The notes: generated from the sequence alone by a model not told the origin. DNA of 64,000 nucleotides from Unio delphinus (GCA_029339505.1 JAQISU010000189.1:2329001-2393000); one strand, 5' to 3'. Counted from the first letter of the stretch, positions 37,001 through 48,316 are shown. Made by a program: numbers and translations.

Positions 37001-40000
37001 GCATATCATGGTACCAACTTAAACTTAGTTCTATTATCCATTGCATATCATGTTACCAACTTAAGCATAGTTCTATTATCCATTGCATATCATGGTATCA
37101 ACTTAAACTTAGTTCTATTATCCATTGCATATCATGTTACCAACTTAAACATAGTTCTATTATCCATTGCATATCATGGTACCAACTTAAACATAGTTCT
37201 ATTATCCATTGCATATCATGGTACCAACTTAAACTTAGTTCTATTATCCATTGCATATCATGTTACCAACTTAAACATAGTTCTATTATCCATTGCATAT
37301 CATGGTACCAACTTAAACATAGTTCCATTATCCATTGCATATCATGGTACCAACTTAAACATAGTTCTATTATCCACTGCATGTCGTGGTACCAACTTAA
37401 ACATGGTTTTATTATCCATTGGATATCATGGTACCAACTTAAACATAGTTCTATTATCCATTGCATATCATGGTACCAACTTAATCAGTTCTATTATCCA
37501 TTGCATATCATGTTACCAACTTAAACATAGTTCTATTATCCATTGGATATCATGGTACCAACTTAAACATAGTTCTATTATCCATTGCATATCATGGTAC
37601 CAACTTAAACATAGTTCTATTATCCATTGCATATCATGGTACCAACTTAAACATAGTTCCATTATCCATTGCATATCATGGTACCAACTTAAACTTAGTT
37701 CTATTATCCATTGCATATCATAGTACCAACTTAAACATAGTTCTATTATCCGTTGCATATCATGGTACCAACTTAAACATAGTTCTATTATTCATTGTAT
37801 ATCATGTTACCAACTTAAACATAGTTCTCTTATCCATTGCATATCATGTTACCAACTTAAACATAGTTCTATTATCCATTGCATATCATGGTACCAACTT
37901 AAACATAGTTCTATTATCCATTGCATATCATGTTACCAACTTAAACATAGTTCTATTATCCATTGCATATCATGTTACCAACTTAAACATAGTTCTATTA
38001 TCCATTGCATATCATGGTACCAACTTAAACATAGTTCCATTATCCATTGCATATCATGGTACCAACTTAAACATAGTTCTATTATCCATTGCATATCATG
38101 GTACCAACTTAAACATAGTTCTATTATCCATTGCATATCATGTTACCAACTTAAACATAGTTCTATTATCCATTGCATATCATAGTACCAACTTAAACAT
38201 AGTTCCATTATCCATTGCATATCATGGTACCAACTTAAACTTAGTTCTATTATCCATTGCATATCATGTTACCAACTTAAGCATAGTTCTATTATCCATT
38301 GCATATCATGGTACCAACTTAAACTTAGTTCTATTATCCATTGCATATCATGGTACCAACTTAAGCATAGTTCTATTATCCATTGCATATCATGGTATCA
38401 ACTTAAACTTAGTTCTATTATCCATTGCATATCATGTTACCAACTTAAACATAGTTCTATTATCCATTGCATATCATGGTACCAACTTAAACATAGTTCT
38501 ATTATCCATTGCATATCATGGTACCAACTTAAACTTAGTTCTATTATCCATTGCATATCATGTTACCAACTTAAACATAGTTCTATTATCCATTGCATAT
38601 CATGGTACCAACTTAAACATAGTTCCATTATCCATTGCATATCATGGTACCAACTTAAACATAGTTCTATTATCCACTGCATGTCGTGGTACCAACTTAA
38701 ACATGGTTTTATTATCCATTGGATATCATGGTACCAACTTAAACATAGTTCTATTATCCATTGCATATCATGGTACCAACTTAATCAGTTCTATTATCCA
38801 TTGCATATCATGTTACCAACTTAAACATAGTTCTATTATCCATTGGATATCATGGTACCAACTTAAACATAGTTCTATTATCCATTGCATATCATGGTAC
38901 CAACTTAAACATAGTTCTATTATCCATTGCATATCATGGTACCAACTTAAACATAGTTCCATTATCCATTGCATATCATGGTACCAACTTAAACTTAGTT
39001 CTATTATCCATTGCATATCATAGTACCAACTTAAACATAGTTCTATTATCCGTTGCATATCATGGTACCAACTTAAACATAGTTCTATTATTCATTGTAT
39101 ATCATGTTACCAACTTAAACATAGTTCTCTTATCCATTGCATATCATGTTACCAACTTAAACATAGTTCTATTATCCATTGCATATCATGGTACCAACTT
39201 AAACATAGTTCTATTATCCATTGCATATCATGTTACCAACTTAAACATAGTTCTATTATCCATTGCATATCATGTTACCAACTTAAACATAGTTCTATTA
39301 TCCATTGCATATCATGGTACCAACTTAAACATAGTTCCATTATCCATTGCATATCATGGTACCAACTTAAACATAGTTCTATTATCCATTGCATATCATG
39401 GTACCAACTTAAACATAGTTCTATTATCCATTGCATATCATGTTACCAACTTAAACATAGTTCTATTATCCATTGCATATCATAGTACCAACTTAAACAT
39501 AGTTCCATTATCCATTGCATATCATGGTACCAACTTAAACTTAGTTCTATTATCCATTGCATATCATGTTACCAACTTAAGCATAGTTCTATTATCCATT
39601 GCATATCATGGTACCAACTTAAACTTAGTTCTATTATCCATTGCATATCATGGTACCAACTTAAACATAGTTCTATTATCCATTGCATATCATGGTACCA
39701 ACTTAAACATAGTTCTATTATCCATTGCATATCATGTTACCAACTTAAACATAGTTCTATTATCCATTGCATATCATGGTACCAACTTAAACATAGTTCC
39801 ATTATCCATTGCATATCGTGGTACCAACTTAAACATAGTTCTGTTATCCACTGCATGTCGTGGTACCAACTTAAACATAGTTCTATTATCCATTGGATAT
39901 CATGGTACCAACTTAAACATAGTTCTATTATCCATTGCATATCATGGTACCAACTTAATCAGTTCTATTATCCATTGCATATCATGTTACCAACTTAAAC

Positions 40001-40138
40001 ATAGTTCTATTATCCATTGGATATCATGGTACCAACTTAAACATAGTTCTATTATCCATTGTATATCATGTTACTAACTTAAACATAGTTCTATTATCCA
40101 TTGCATATCATGGTACCAACTTAAACATAGTTCCATTT
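31034..40138. repeat. 42-bp satellite-like tandem array, ~217 copies, 9.1 kb
   Basis: Unit: attatccattgcatatcatg, gtaccaacttaaacatagtt, ct. The main variable site is catGgtaccaac, catGttaccaac or catAgtaccaac. Secondary variants include acttagttc, gttccattatcc, cactgcatgtcgtgg and attcattgtatatc. Five units are 40 bp because cttaaacatag is shortened to cttaatcag (ttaatc at 32403, 34795, 37481, 38781 and 39955). Higher-order blocks of 2392, 2686, 1300 and 1174 bp lie between them. The rare cactgcatgtcgtgg unit recurs at 32296, 33764, 34688, 36156, 37374, 38674 and 39848 with matching offsets. Because 42 is a multiple of 3, several frames on both strands stay open. These include a 513-codon frame at 30984-32525 (14-residue repeat LLSIAYHGTNLNIV) and MQWIIELCLSWYHD repeats on the minus strand. 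I do not regard any of these as genes. Confidence 0.97.
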
Positions 40139-40144
40139 TCCCAT

Positions 40145-40270
40145 TTATTTAACACATGATAAGCTATAGCTGGTAGACTCTTTAACTGATGAAGAAAAAA
40201 CCACAGGAAACCCCAAGAAGACCCACCAACCGGGAGAAATCAACTGGCAAGTTTTATCAAATACCCACCT
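40145..40270 (-). mobile_element. SINE family A, degenerate partial copy
   Basis: The plus strand reads aacacatgataagctatagc, then gaagaaaaaaccacaggaaa and caactggcaagttttatcaa, a decayed complement of the family A 3' two thirds. The tRNA-like head is missing. It begins within about 10 bp of the right edge of the 42-bp array. Confidence 0.6.
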
Positions 40271-40844
40271 GATTTACAGGTAAGACAAAAAGTGCCAGAA
40301 GTAATGTTACAGTTCATTACCTTAATATGGTTGATACAGGTTTTAAAAAGGTCATCTGAACCTGTGTAACACATCTACTGACCTACTGGCCATATACTAT
40401 ATTCCCCTGATGATAAGATCAGAATATATAATTTTCAAAAAGTGGCAGATGTGCTTATTCTTGAATATTGCCTTGTCATATGAAATCATTGTACAATGGT
40501 GTAACACACATTCTTATTTTTAGCATGCAGGCAGTGATAGCAAAGCCAGAGACAGTCCTTTAAAACCATGTTGTCTACCTTTCATATTCATATGAAATAT
40601 AATATCACCCATCCCGTAATGAATTAATTTATTGTTTCATAGTGTGAAAACAAAATTATTGCTAAATTTGGCTTCTCACATATCACATCCCAAATAAGTT
40701 CAATGTGGATTGTACATTGAAAATGACATGCATAAAACAGGATTTTATTTATTTTAAATGGGATTGCAACTCTGGATTTTGCATTCAGTATAACAGGCAA
40801 TGTTTGTTGTACTGACCAATAGTCCATATTTTTCAGCATGAAAG
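40271..40844. other. Single-copy tract
   Basis: No supported gene. Minus-strand 40624-40947 is open but runs into a SINE relic. Confidence 0.4.
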
Positions 40845-41021
40845 GCTTAGATACATGGTGGTCAGTACAACTGGTGGAGGATGAACCAGTAAAATCCCAG
40901 TAAGACCACTGATCTTTAGGAAGCTGTGATAAGAAAAACTCAACCAAATGGACAGCGGTGAGATGGCAGTGAATGTTTAAGGCAAGTGTTTTATTTGTAA
41001 CACTTGGTCACCCAGGGCTAC
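40845..41021 (-). mobile_element. SINE family A, degenerate copy
   Basis: Complementary to the family A body (acatggtggtcagtacaact, ctggtggagg, agaccactgatctttaggaa) and ends at a head-like cacttggtcacccagggct. Promoter boxes are badly eroded. Confidence 0.65.
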
Positions 41022-41178
41022 TTGAATATATAAAGGCTAACTAATACACAGCTTATTATATGTTAAACAAAGTGTTACAAAACATAAAACCAAACCAAAT
41101 AGGTCTAATACATTTTTAATGTCAAGATATGACACATTAACAATATTCCAAACAAAATAAATGCACAACAAATCTTAC

Positions 41179-41341
41179 CTTTTTGTTGGAGTGCCCAATG
41201 CCTTAGGGCTATTCTGGTACTCATCTGTCTCTTTAAGGTCACCATGATGACCAGCTGTTTCTTTTTCACCTGTGACCCCAAAAAAGGTGTGCAATTTTTC
41301 AAGTGGTTCTGCTTTAATGGATGACAGGCCATACTGCTCAC
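41179..41341 (-). CDS. Candidate internal exon, unidentified protein
   Basis: A 163-bp minus-strand exon candidate. The acceptor is tgttacacttcag and the donor is AAAAAG followed by gtaagatt, a near-consensus site. The supported frame has two bases of a split codon, 53 codons, then two bases of the next split codon. The protein begins E-Q-Y-G-L-S-S-I-K-A, has a small hydrophobic patch L-H-T-F-F-G-V at about residues 16-22, and is otherwise charged and polar, ending A-L-G-T-P-T-K. Stops lie in the same frame just past the donor (AGG TAA), as expected of intron. A second minus-strand frame through the same bases reads on into the intron and looks less protein-like. I do not recognise the family. 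It lies among family A SINEs in the flanking introns. Confidence 0.55.
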
Positions 41342-41548
41342 CTGAAGTGTAACAATACATTATCTGTCAGGATTCCTCCAATCTACAGACTATCAGGTAT
41401 AGCAAGGGTTTTGAAGAATCAAAACAAATAACTTATTTTAAAAAAATAAAAATCAACAAATTGTCAATGCAGTGTAAAAAAATTTGGATTCAATGAAGTA
41501 CTTTTAAAAAAAATTGGGAATGTAAATTGCACTTATTTCCATAAATGT

Positions 41549-41795
41549 TGTTGTTGTTGTAGGGTTTAATGCCATTTTTCAGCACACGATAGGCTATACA
41601 TGGCAGCCAGTATTATTGGTGGAGGAAGAACCCGGGAAAATGCCCAGAAAGAACCACCAATCCATGAGAAGCTACGAGCAAGCTTTCTCACATAACTACA
41701 TTAGCCGAATCTTCGACTCGAACCCACACACACAGGTGACATGGCAGTGATCTATAACAGAAAGTGCTTTAGACTACTCGGCCAATTGGGGCCCC
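41549..41795 (-). mobile_element. SINE family A, full length with exact target duplication
   Basis: The minus-strand head begins ggggccccaattggccgagt. The B box is gggttcgagtcg, and the 3' end is complementary to gttgttgttgtagggtttaa. A perfect 11-bp target duplication tccataaatgt flanks it (41538-41548 and 41796-41806). It lies about 200 bp upstream, on the minus strand, of the candidate exon acceptor. Confidence 0.92.
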
Positions 41796-41844
41796 TCCAT
41801 AAATGTATTTACAATCAAAATTTTGGCTGAATTCATGTAGTTTT

Positions 41845-42095
41845 GTTTCAATATAACACCTTTCCTGGTGTAAAGTGAAATTGGTCATGGACTCCATTTC
41901 AATATAACACCATTCCTGTTGTAAAGTGAAATTGGTCATGGATTCCATTTCAAAATAACACCATTCCTGGCGTAAGGTGAAATTGGTCATGGATTCCATT
42001 TCAATATAACACCATTCTGGGTGTAAGGCAAAATTGGTCATGGATTCCATTTCAGTATGACAACATTAACACCATTCCTGGTGTAAGGTGGGTAT
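41845..42095. repeat. 51-bp minisatellite, ~4.5 copies
   Basis: The core ttggtcatggattccatttc recurs at 41881, 41932, 41983 and 42034. The unit also carries aacaccattcctggtgtaag, which is partly palindromic (accattcctggtgt). Fifty-one is a multiple of 3, so the minus strand stays open (17-residue MESMTNFTLHQEWCYIE repeat). Confidence 0.95.
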
Positions 42096-43414
42096 GGTCG
42101 CTTAGGTGTACAACACATTTTTTATGCTGATTTTATCTTCAATATTTTTTTGGGGTTTAATAATGAGTGAATATTCTATTCATTTCTTTCTTTACAATTG
42201 GGGAGTAAAACAAAATGATGTTTTATTACATTATCAGTGTCAGTGATTAATGAATATGAAGCATATATCTTCAAATTCCAGACAAACAATTATCAAGGAT
42301 ATTTCTTATGAAAATCAAACAACTCCTGCTCTTTACGAAATGATGTCTTTTTTGTCATCTCTTTCCACTGAAGAACTACAATATTTCTGGAAATACAAGG
42401 GCATAAATATAATTCTTTCAAAATGATGTCCATAATTACAAGGTATAAAAAATTTTTTGGGCAAAAAATATTATCATCCAAAGAACAATCAGGACATGTA
42501 GTAATTCTAATGCTTGTAAGAAATGTATGCCATAGTTAACCATTCAGTTATTGTTTAGTTCTTTACTTCCTTCACTACTTTTGCTTTGGTTTTTTAAAAC
42601 AAAGCTGGTCATGGTCCTGAAGCTTCCATTATGAAGGCTTACTGGCAATCATATGATACTGTATCCTAAGGATATTGCAAGCCTTTCCAATACCAATTAA
42701 ATTCCAGTTGGACATGGAATCGTTTGTATTTCCAATTCAAAGAATAAAAAAAATTATTTTTAGCACCAAATTTCTCAGAATGATAAATTCTTGCAATCCT
42801 CCCTCCCCCCATGTGTGTGATGACAGTTACTCTATCATACTGTCATAAATAGGAGACTACTGCCATAGCTGCAAGTATGAAAAGTTAACTCTTACTAAGG
42901 ATCATAGAAGCACAGTAATTAGTCAATATTTTCATATGATGCCCATGGTATGTAGGACGTATGACACAAATCCATTTATAACACTGCATGCATTCTTTTG
43001 AGCGTATCTGGTACTTCATACATCACATGTCAGATGGGTATTCATTTTGTGGAGAACTGTGACTGTTCGATGGTCTGGTTTGTTTTTGAATTTTTCTCCT
43101 ACATCAACACATGTCATTATTTTAGTGTTAAAAGCTAATGGAGTAAAGTGATTTGCACATTGGACACACTACAATAGCCAAACCTTAATGCTTGTAAAAT
43201 CTTGTACAAATTATTGAAAGCATTTTCAAAAAGTTATAAAAATGACTGTCAACCGACAATGCATGATGTTTGTTTGACAAGGCCATCAACTCATGTGGCC
43301 GTGTGAACTAAAATCTGGACATGAGAGCTGATGATATGACAAGATGATATCTCGAGTAGAGATGCTCGCATCAAGAAAACACTGAAGTTTTGTTTCTTTT
43401 TAGACTTCTGCAAT

Positions 43415-43415
<1 letters not shown>
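42096..43415. other. Single-copy tract
   Basis: No gene or element is supported. Confidence 0.4.

Positions 43416-43464
<49 letters not shown>
43416..43464. repeat. (AAT)n microsatellite
   Basis: About 16 uninterrupted AAT triplets. Confidence 0.97.
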
Positions 43465-43467
<3 letters not shown>

Positions 43468-44575
43468 GACTTTGTATAGCACCTAATCTTTAGAAGCTCT
43501 ATGCGCTTTACAACATTTATAATGATATGACTACACTACAGAAAAACAAATAAAAAAACCCATGAAATTCGAAAACATAAATACGTGCTGAAAACATACA
43601 AGATACAAAACATTATTAACGCAATAACACAAAACAATTTACAACTGCAATGCTACAAGGTCGAATTTGTGCTCCTGACTCATAAATTGTTGATATTAAA
43701 AAGCAACATCTAACATTGCAGGTCTGAAAATCATTGGTTGTCTTTGTAGACAAATATATCCTACCCTTAAAATCATGGGCTGTCTTTTGTAGACAAATAT
43801 ATTCTACTCTACATAATACTTATTGGCAGACAGCACAAAATGAAAAGTTATGTCCAGACAGTGTTATTTAGAGCCTAATGACAAGTAATGAGTTCTGGTG
43901 GTGTTGGATGAATGTCTATTATAGAGGGATCAGATTCCATCTCAGCTGCAGTTTTACACCTTCTGGTGGTAATAGAGAAAAACATGAATTTTATTACCTG
44001 AAGAAGACATGAACTAGGCTTAGAATCAAATTTCCACATTCCTGATACATCAAACAGAGTACAGTAGCTAGGTTTTTCTTATCTTTTGTCCCTCATCTAT
44101 TGTTGCTGGTGGGCAAAGGGCCTGGTCAAGCTGACCCTCCATAAACAACTATGTAGGACAACAGGTTTTTTGGCCTCAAGGTAAGGGGTTTTTAATGGAC
44201 TATGTAAACTGATTGTTCCAACATTAAAGAATGGCAACAGGTACAAATGACCTAAAATAGATCTAGCAGATTACTGGACAATCTCTTTGTAACATTAGTA
44301 TTAGAAGTTGTAATAGTAGTTAGTAACTACCAGGGATATCTGTCATAGTAGTGTTAGTAATAGCAACAGCAGATAGTGCACAAGCAACTGTAGTTGTGGT
44401 GTTGATAGTTTTTTTTTATACCCCTTTTCATTTAGTGTTCTTGCTTTTCAAATACACTTAGTTTACCTGCTATTTACAGTTACATAACCTACAATTTTTT
44501 TCTTCTTCATCCTGTCAAGCAGTTTTCTTATCCACAACCTTTTACATGTATTTTCTGGTCACATCAGGTAAGTAT
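43465..44575. other. Single-copy tract
   Basis: Contains a partial duplication (aatcattggttgtctttgta near 43730 and aatcatgggctgtcttttgt near 43780). No gene is supported. Confidence 0.4.
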
Positions 44576-44587
44576 AATTTTGTAAAT

Positions 44588-44829
44588 GTTTGTTTTGTTT
44601 TTCATGGTTTAATCCATTTTCAGCACAATATAGGCTATACATGGTGACCAGTATTAATGGTGGAGGAAGAATCCAGAAAAAACCCTGGAAAGAACCCCAG
44701 ACCCACGAGAAGCTACTGGCAAGCTTTCTCACATATCCACATTGGCCAAATCTGAGACTTGAACCCACGCAGAGGTGAGATGGCAGTGATTCGTAATGGA
44801 GAGCGCTTTGGACCACTCGGGGCCCCCCG
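44588..44829 (-). mobile_element. SINE family A, full length with exact target duplication
   Basis: The head on the minus strand begins ggggggccccgagtggtcca. The B box is gggttcaagtctc, and the 3' end is complementary to ttcatggtttaatcc. A perfect 12-bp target duplication aattttgtaaat flanks it (44576-44587 and 44830-44841). Confidence 0.92.
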
Positions 44830-44841
44830 AATTTTGTAAAT

Positions 44842-45294
44842 TAAATAATATCTGGAGAAAAAAAAATAAAAAAACTATTTTTGTTCTTTTAATAATTATT
44901 TTCCCAATTTTCTTTACCCTATTGTCTGTTTGTTTCTTCAGGAGGTAAGGTTATTTTATCTAGGGTTATTTTATTTAGAGAAATCACACAATGACTGGAA
45001 TCATGAGATAATGGAGTACACATTGTACCTTTATTTCAGAGAGTACACATACATGTATACACATAATTTATTAACAACACTGTTTCTTTCAATATTGTCT
45101 ATGTACAGCTCGAGTCCAAATTCTATCTTGAATTGAAAAAAACACTACTTACTAAGTAAAACTGTATACAAATAAAGCAGTAATTAATCTTGAAACTACA
45201 ACCTATTTTACAGCAATGTTTTAGTAAACCAGAGTAAGAGAAAAGAATTAAGGTCAAAGATATCAACAGATTATGTTTTATGAATCATTATATC
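44842..45294. other. Single-copy tract
   Basis: A 16-bp direct repeat ggttattttatctagg/ggttattttatttaga lies near 44948-44978. Nothing else is supported. Confidence 0.4.
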
Positions 45295-45296
45295 AC

Positions 45297-45341
45297 AAAG
45301 GTAAAGGCAAGCACTTTAAACCACTTGACCACATGGGACCC
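45297..45341 (-). mobile_element. SINE family A head fragment
   Basis: The plus strand reads gcaagcactttaaaccactt and gaccacatgggaccc, complementary to the tRNA-like 5' end only. It abuts a family B SINE. Confidence 0.55.
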
Positions 45342-45344
45342 AAC

Positions 45345-45650
45345 ATGTGTGTGTGATTTGGATTTTCAACGTTGCTGTAATAGAATTTCAGTCATATTGC
45401 TACGATGTCTGCAGTGTTACAGTTACTATTAATTTCTAGCACCGGGGCATCATGCAGCTTTTTGTCACACCCAGTCACATTATCATGACACCAGGCCGAC
45501 CAGTCCTAACACTAATCTCTTAGTGCTGAGCGCATAGAGAAGCAGCTGTTAGTACCATGCAAGTCTTTGGTATGACTCAGCCGTAGATTGAACCCACAAC
45601 CAACCACATCCAAAGCGGATGATCTATCCTCCAGGATACCGGAGCAGTCA
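45345..45650 (-). mobile_element. SINE family B, full length
   Basis: On the minus strand the head has tcctggaggatagatcatcc, in which the A box is degraded, and B-box-like gtgggttcaatc. The body carries agagattagtgttaggactg and ctgcagacatcgtagcaata. The 3' end is a (CA)n tail (plus-strand tgtgtgtgtgattt). A roughly 45-bp imperfect direct repeat flanks it and the neighbouring fragment (45232-45277 and 45655-45698). Confidence 0.75.
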
Positions 45651-45784
45651 AAGAGAAGAGAAAAGAATAATGTTCAAGGATATCAGCATACTATGTTACC
45701 TTAAGAACCCTGATATCTCAGGACTGTTATGTCATTGACCCTAGATAACTGGGTTTGAGTGTAGTGGGAGGGAGGGGGTTAACA

Positions 45785-45985
45785 GATATTTTCAGCATAT
45801 GACACTCTATATGTTGGCCAGAATATTTCTGGTGGAAGAAACATCTTTGAGGACATTGGAAAGAACCATTTACCCATGGGTAGCTACTGGCAAGCTTTCC
45901 CACAAAACTGTATTGGTTGGGATGAGACTACTCACATGCACAAAGATGAGATCTGTGAAGGTGTGCGCTTTAGAGCATTCTGTAA
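45785..45985 (-). mobile_element. SINE family A, degenerate copy
   Basis: Complementary to the body (ttttcagcatatgacactct, tctggtggaagaaaca, tagctactggcaagctttcc) and to an eroded head (gtgcgctttagagcattctg). Confidence 0.7.
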
Positions 45986-46090
45986 TCAAAAACAGCTTAG
46001 AACTGCATGAGAATAGAACAAAATGAGAATATAGTGATAAACAAGGCTGAAGTCCAAATTTTTCCTTAAGAAGCCTTGAAAAACATTACT

Positions 46091-46346
46091 GTCTGGTGGC
46101 CTAGTGGTCAGAGCATCCACCTCGGAAGTGGGATGTTGTTTGGTTGAACCCCGTCGGAGTCATACCAAAGACTTACAAAAATGGTACTAACAGTTGCCTC
46201 ACTAGGTGCTCAGCATTAAAAGGTAAGGATTAGGACTGGTCAGCCTGGTGTCAGGATAATTGTGACTGTGAGACCACTATAAAATGCCACACTGCAGACA
46301 TAGGGATATGACTGGAAAATTGTTAAAGCTATGTTAAAAATCCTAA

Positions 46347-46380
<34 letters not shown>
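46091..46380 (+). mobile_element. SINE family B, full length with CA tail
   Basis: Head gtctggtggcctagtggtca (A box ggcctagtgg) and B-box-like ggttgaacccc at about 46142. The body includes agtcataccaaagacttaca and ggattaggactggtcagc. The 3' end aatcctaatcac passes into a (CA)n run to 46383. The octamer acattact occurs on both sides (46083-46090 and 46381-46388) and may be the target duplication. Confidence 0.8.

Positions 46381-46383
<3 letters not shown>
46349..46383. repeat. (CA)n tail of SINE B
   Basis: About 17 CA units directly at the 3' end of a family B SINE, so it is probably tail-derived. Confidence 0.95.
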
Positions 46384-46384
<1 letters not shown>

Positions 46385-47104
46385 TACTAAAACACAGAAC
46401 TAATGAGTTGTTCTGTTGTCCAGTCTTGGTTCTGATATTAGTTGCTGGACAATGTATATATTAATAAAATCCCCAAGAGAAAGCCCAAGGGTCAATTGAC
46501 CTAAAATCTCTTGGTTACATAATGCATAATTTATTCCAAAATATCTGCTGCTAGATGAGCTGCAGGGATACAGCAAACTGCCTCCCAAATGACATATAAA
46601 AACAGCTGCCTCCATTGATTCATTTCATTTCACCCAGGTCAGTTTGTTAGGACAAGCCAACCTAATTATCAGTGATATGGGATGAGAGATCAGATGGCAG
46701 AGAAAATGATAAGAATTTGGCTTAATCAAGAAGTGAGGTAATTGACACAAGTAGTTCTTATTTTAGCAATAATTAAGAGAAAGGAATTAGCAATTAGCTA
46801 ATTAGGAATTAGCAAAGGTTGGTACTTATAATCTGCAAGAAAATGGCCTGATTAATAAGGCGTATCAAATATTGACCAACAACTTTCAAGAAAAAAGTTA
46901 TTACTTTGGCATGAAGAGGGTAGCTGCTCAAAGTACTTGGCCTTTTTATATATATATTTTATTACATTTTCATGTCTAACAAAAATGCCTTATTTTTTAA
47001 TGTAATTTTGAAAAGATCTAAAAAATAAAGGAAATAATTTTCAAAATAAAAAAATAGTATTTGTTCTCTTCCTTAAAGAGACCTCTAAAAGAATATTAGT
47101 AATA
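46384..47104. other. Non-coding tract with clustered TAATTA-type motifs
   Basis: Between 46660 and 46860 there are at least five homeodomain-type cores: cctaattat, gcaataattaag, caattagctaattagg, gaattagc and gattaataag. No exon is seen. The cluster could be a cis-regulatory element or chance in AT-rich DNA. Confidence 0.3.
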
Positions 47105-47399
47105 TTGTGTGTGAGATTTGGATTTTTAAAAATAAATTCAGTCATATCGCTAAGATGTCTGCAGTGTGGCAGTTTATAGTGAAGTCTAGCACTTGGGCAT
47201 CATGTCGCAGACATGCATCATCATGTCACATTATCCTGATATCAGACTGACCAACTACTGGCACTAACCTCTTAATGTTCAGCACCAAGCAGGACAGCTG
47301 CTAGTACCAATTTCATAAGTATGACTTTGCCAAGGTTCAAACCCACGACCCCCAACATTTGAGGTGGACACTCAAACCACTTAGGTCACTAGAGCAGTC
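47105..47399 (-). mobile_element. SINE family B, full length
   Basis: The minus-strand head reads ctagtgacctaagtggtttg, with B-box-like gtgggtttgaacc. The body carries aagaggttagtgccagtagt and ctgcagacatcttagcgata. The 3' end is a short GT/CA tail (plus-strand 47108-47115). No clear target duplication was found. Confidence 0.75.
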
Positions 47400-48255
47400 T
47401 CATTTTGTGTCATCATAAACATCATCCAAGAAGGTAAAATACCATTTGCACTATGCCACTTTTGTATTCTTCTGTCTATCCATTCTTTTTGTATCAGATT
47501 TAAAAGAAGCCAAACACAAACATATGCTTAAATGAAACAGCTGCAGGCTTTTTGCAGATTTGTGCTATAACCCTAAATTTAAGAACAAAACATTACCCTT
47601 CCATGGAAACATCAGGAATAAAATAAAAAAAAACAAATTTAAATTTTAATAAAAATGTCATTTTTAAAAATAAAAAAGTAATACAAAAGAAAATAAATGA
47701 ATTCACGGTAAATTGGACTACTGTCATGCTAAACAAGTAATCTGTTTGGCTTGGCCTTGTTTAAATCAAGTGGAAAACTGACACTTTGCTGGTCAATTTC
47801 ATAATTATATCAATACTCAACAGAACCCCAGGCCAACTTGTTTTTCCCCTTAGTTTGTTACCAGCACATATGCATTTCTTTTGAAGGGCTGAAGCCTGGA
47901 ATGAATTAAGCCATTGTTGCCAGAATCATGCTTTGTTTGGAGAGGGTAATGAATAATTAGCATGAAAATCAACTGACATGTAGAGGTACATAGCAATGGA
48001 CATTAATTGAAAAAAGCTGGTTCTGTTGGATAGGAGAATTATAAAAGATGAATTCATGATGCATTTTCTTGCTTCGTTTTTTAGTTATTTCCATGATCAT
48101 AGTGAAAGGAATTTTAAATAAAAGAGAATAAAACAACAAATCTGAGAATAGACCTTATTTTTTAATGGAACCTGTCATAAACAATATATTTATACCAAAA
48201 AAGATGGTGACAGAAAAGTGATTGGCATAAATTGTGATTCACTAATACTGTTTAC

Positions 48256-48258
<3 letters not shown>
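47400..48258. other. Single-copy tract
   Basis: The stretch 47740-48010 is less AT-biased than its flanks and contains aatgaattaag and ataattagcatg. It has no open frame with splice sites and might be conserved non-coding DNA. Confidence 0.35.

Positions 48259-48316
<58 letters not shown>

Noticed and set aside
30984..40138. Long reading frames on both strands of the 42-bp array as repeat-protein genes
   Set aside because: Period 42 is a multiple of 3, so open frames arise automatically on both strands. Single-base variants (gtaccaac versus ttaccaac) open and close them at random, and the 40-bp units shift frame without any sign of selection.
31034..40138. CRISPR-like array
   Set aside because: The units are contiguous with no unique spacers, each 42-bp unit is the whole repeat, and the DNA is eukaryotic.
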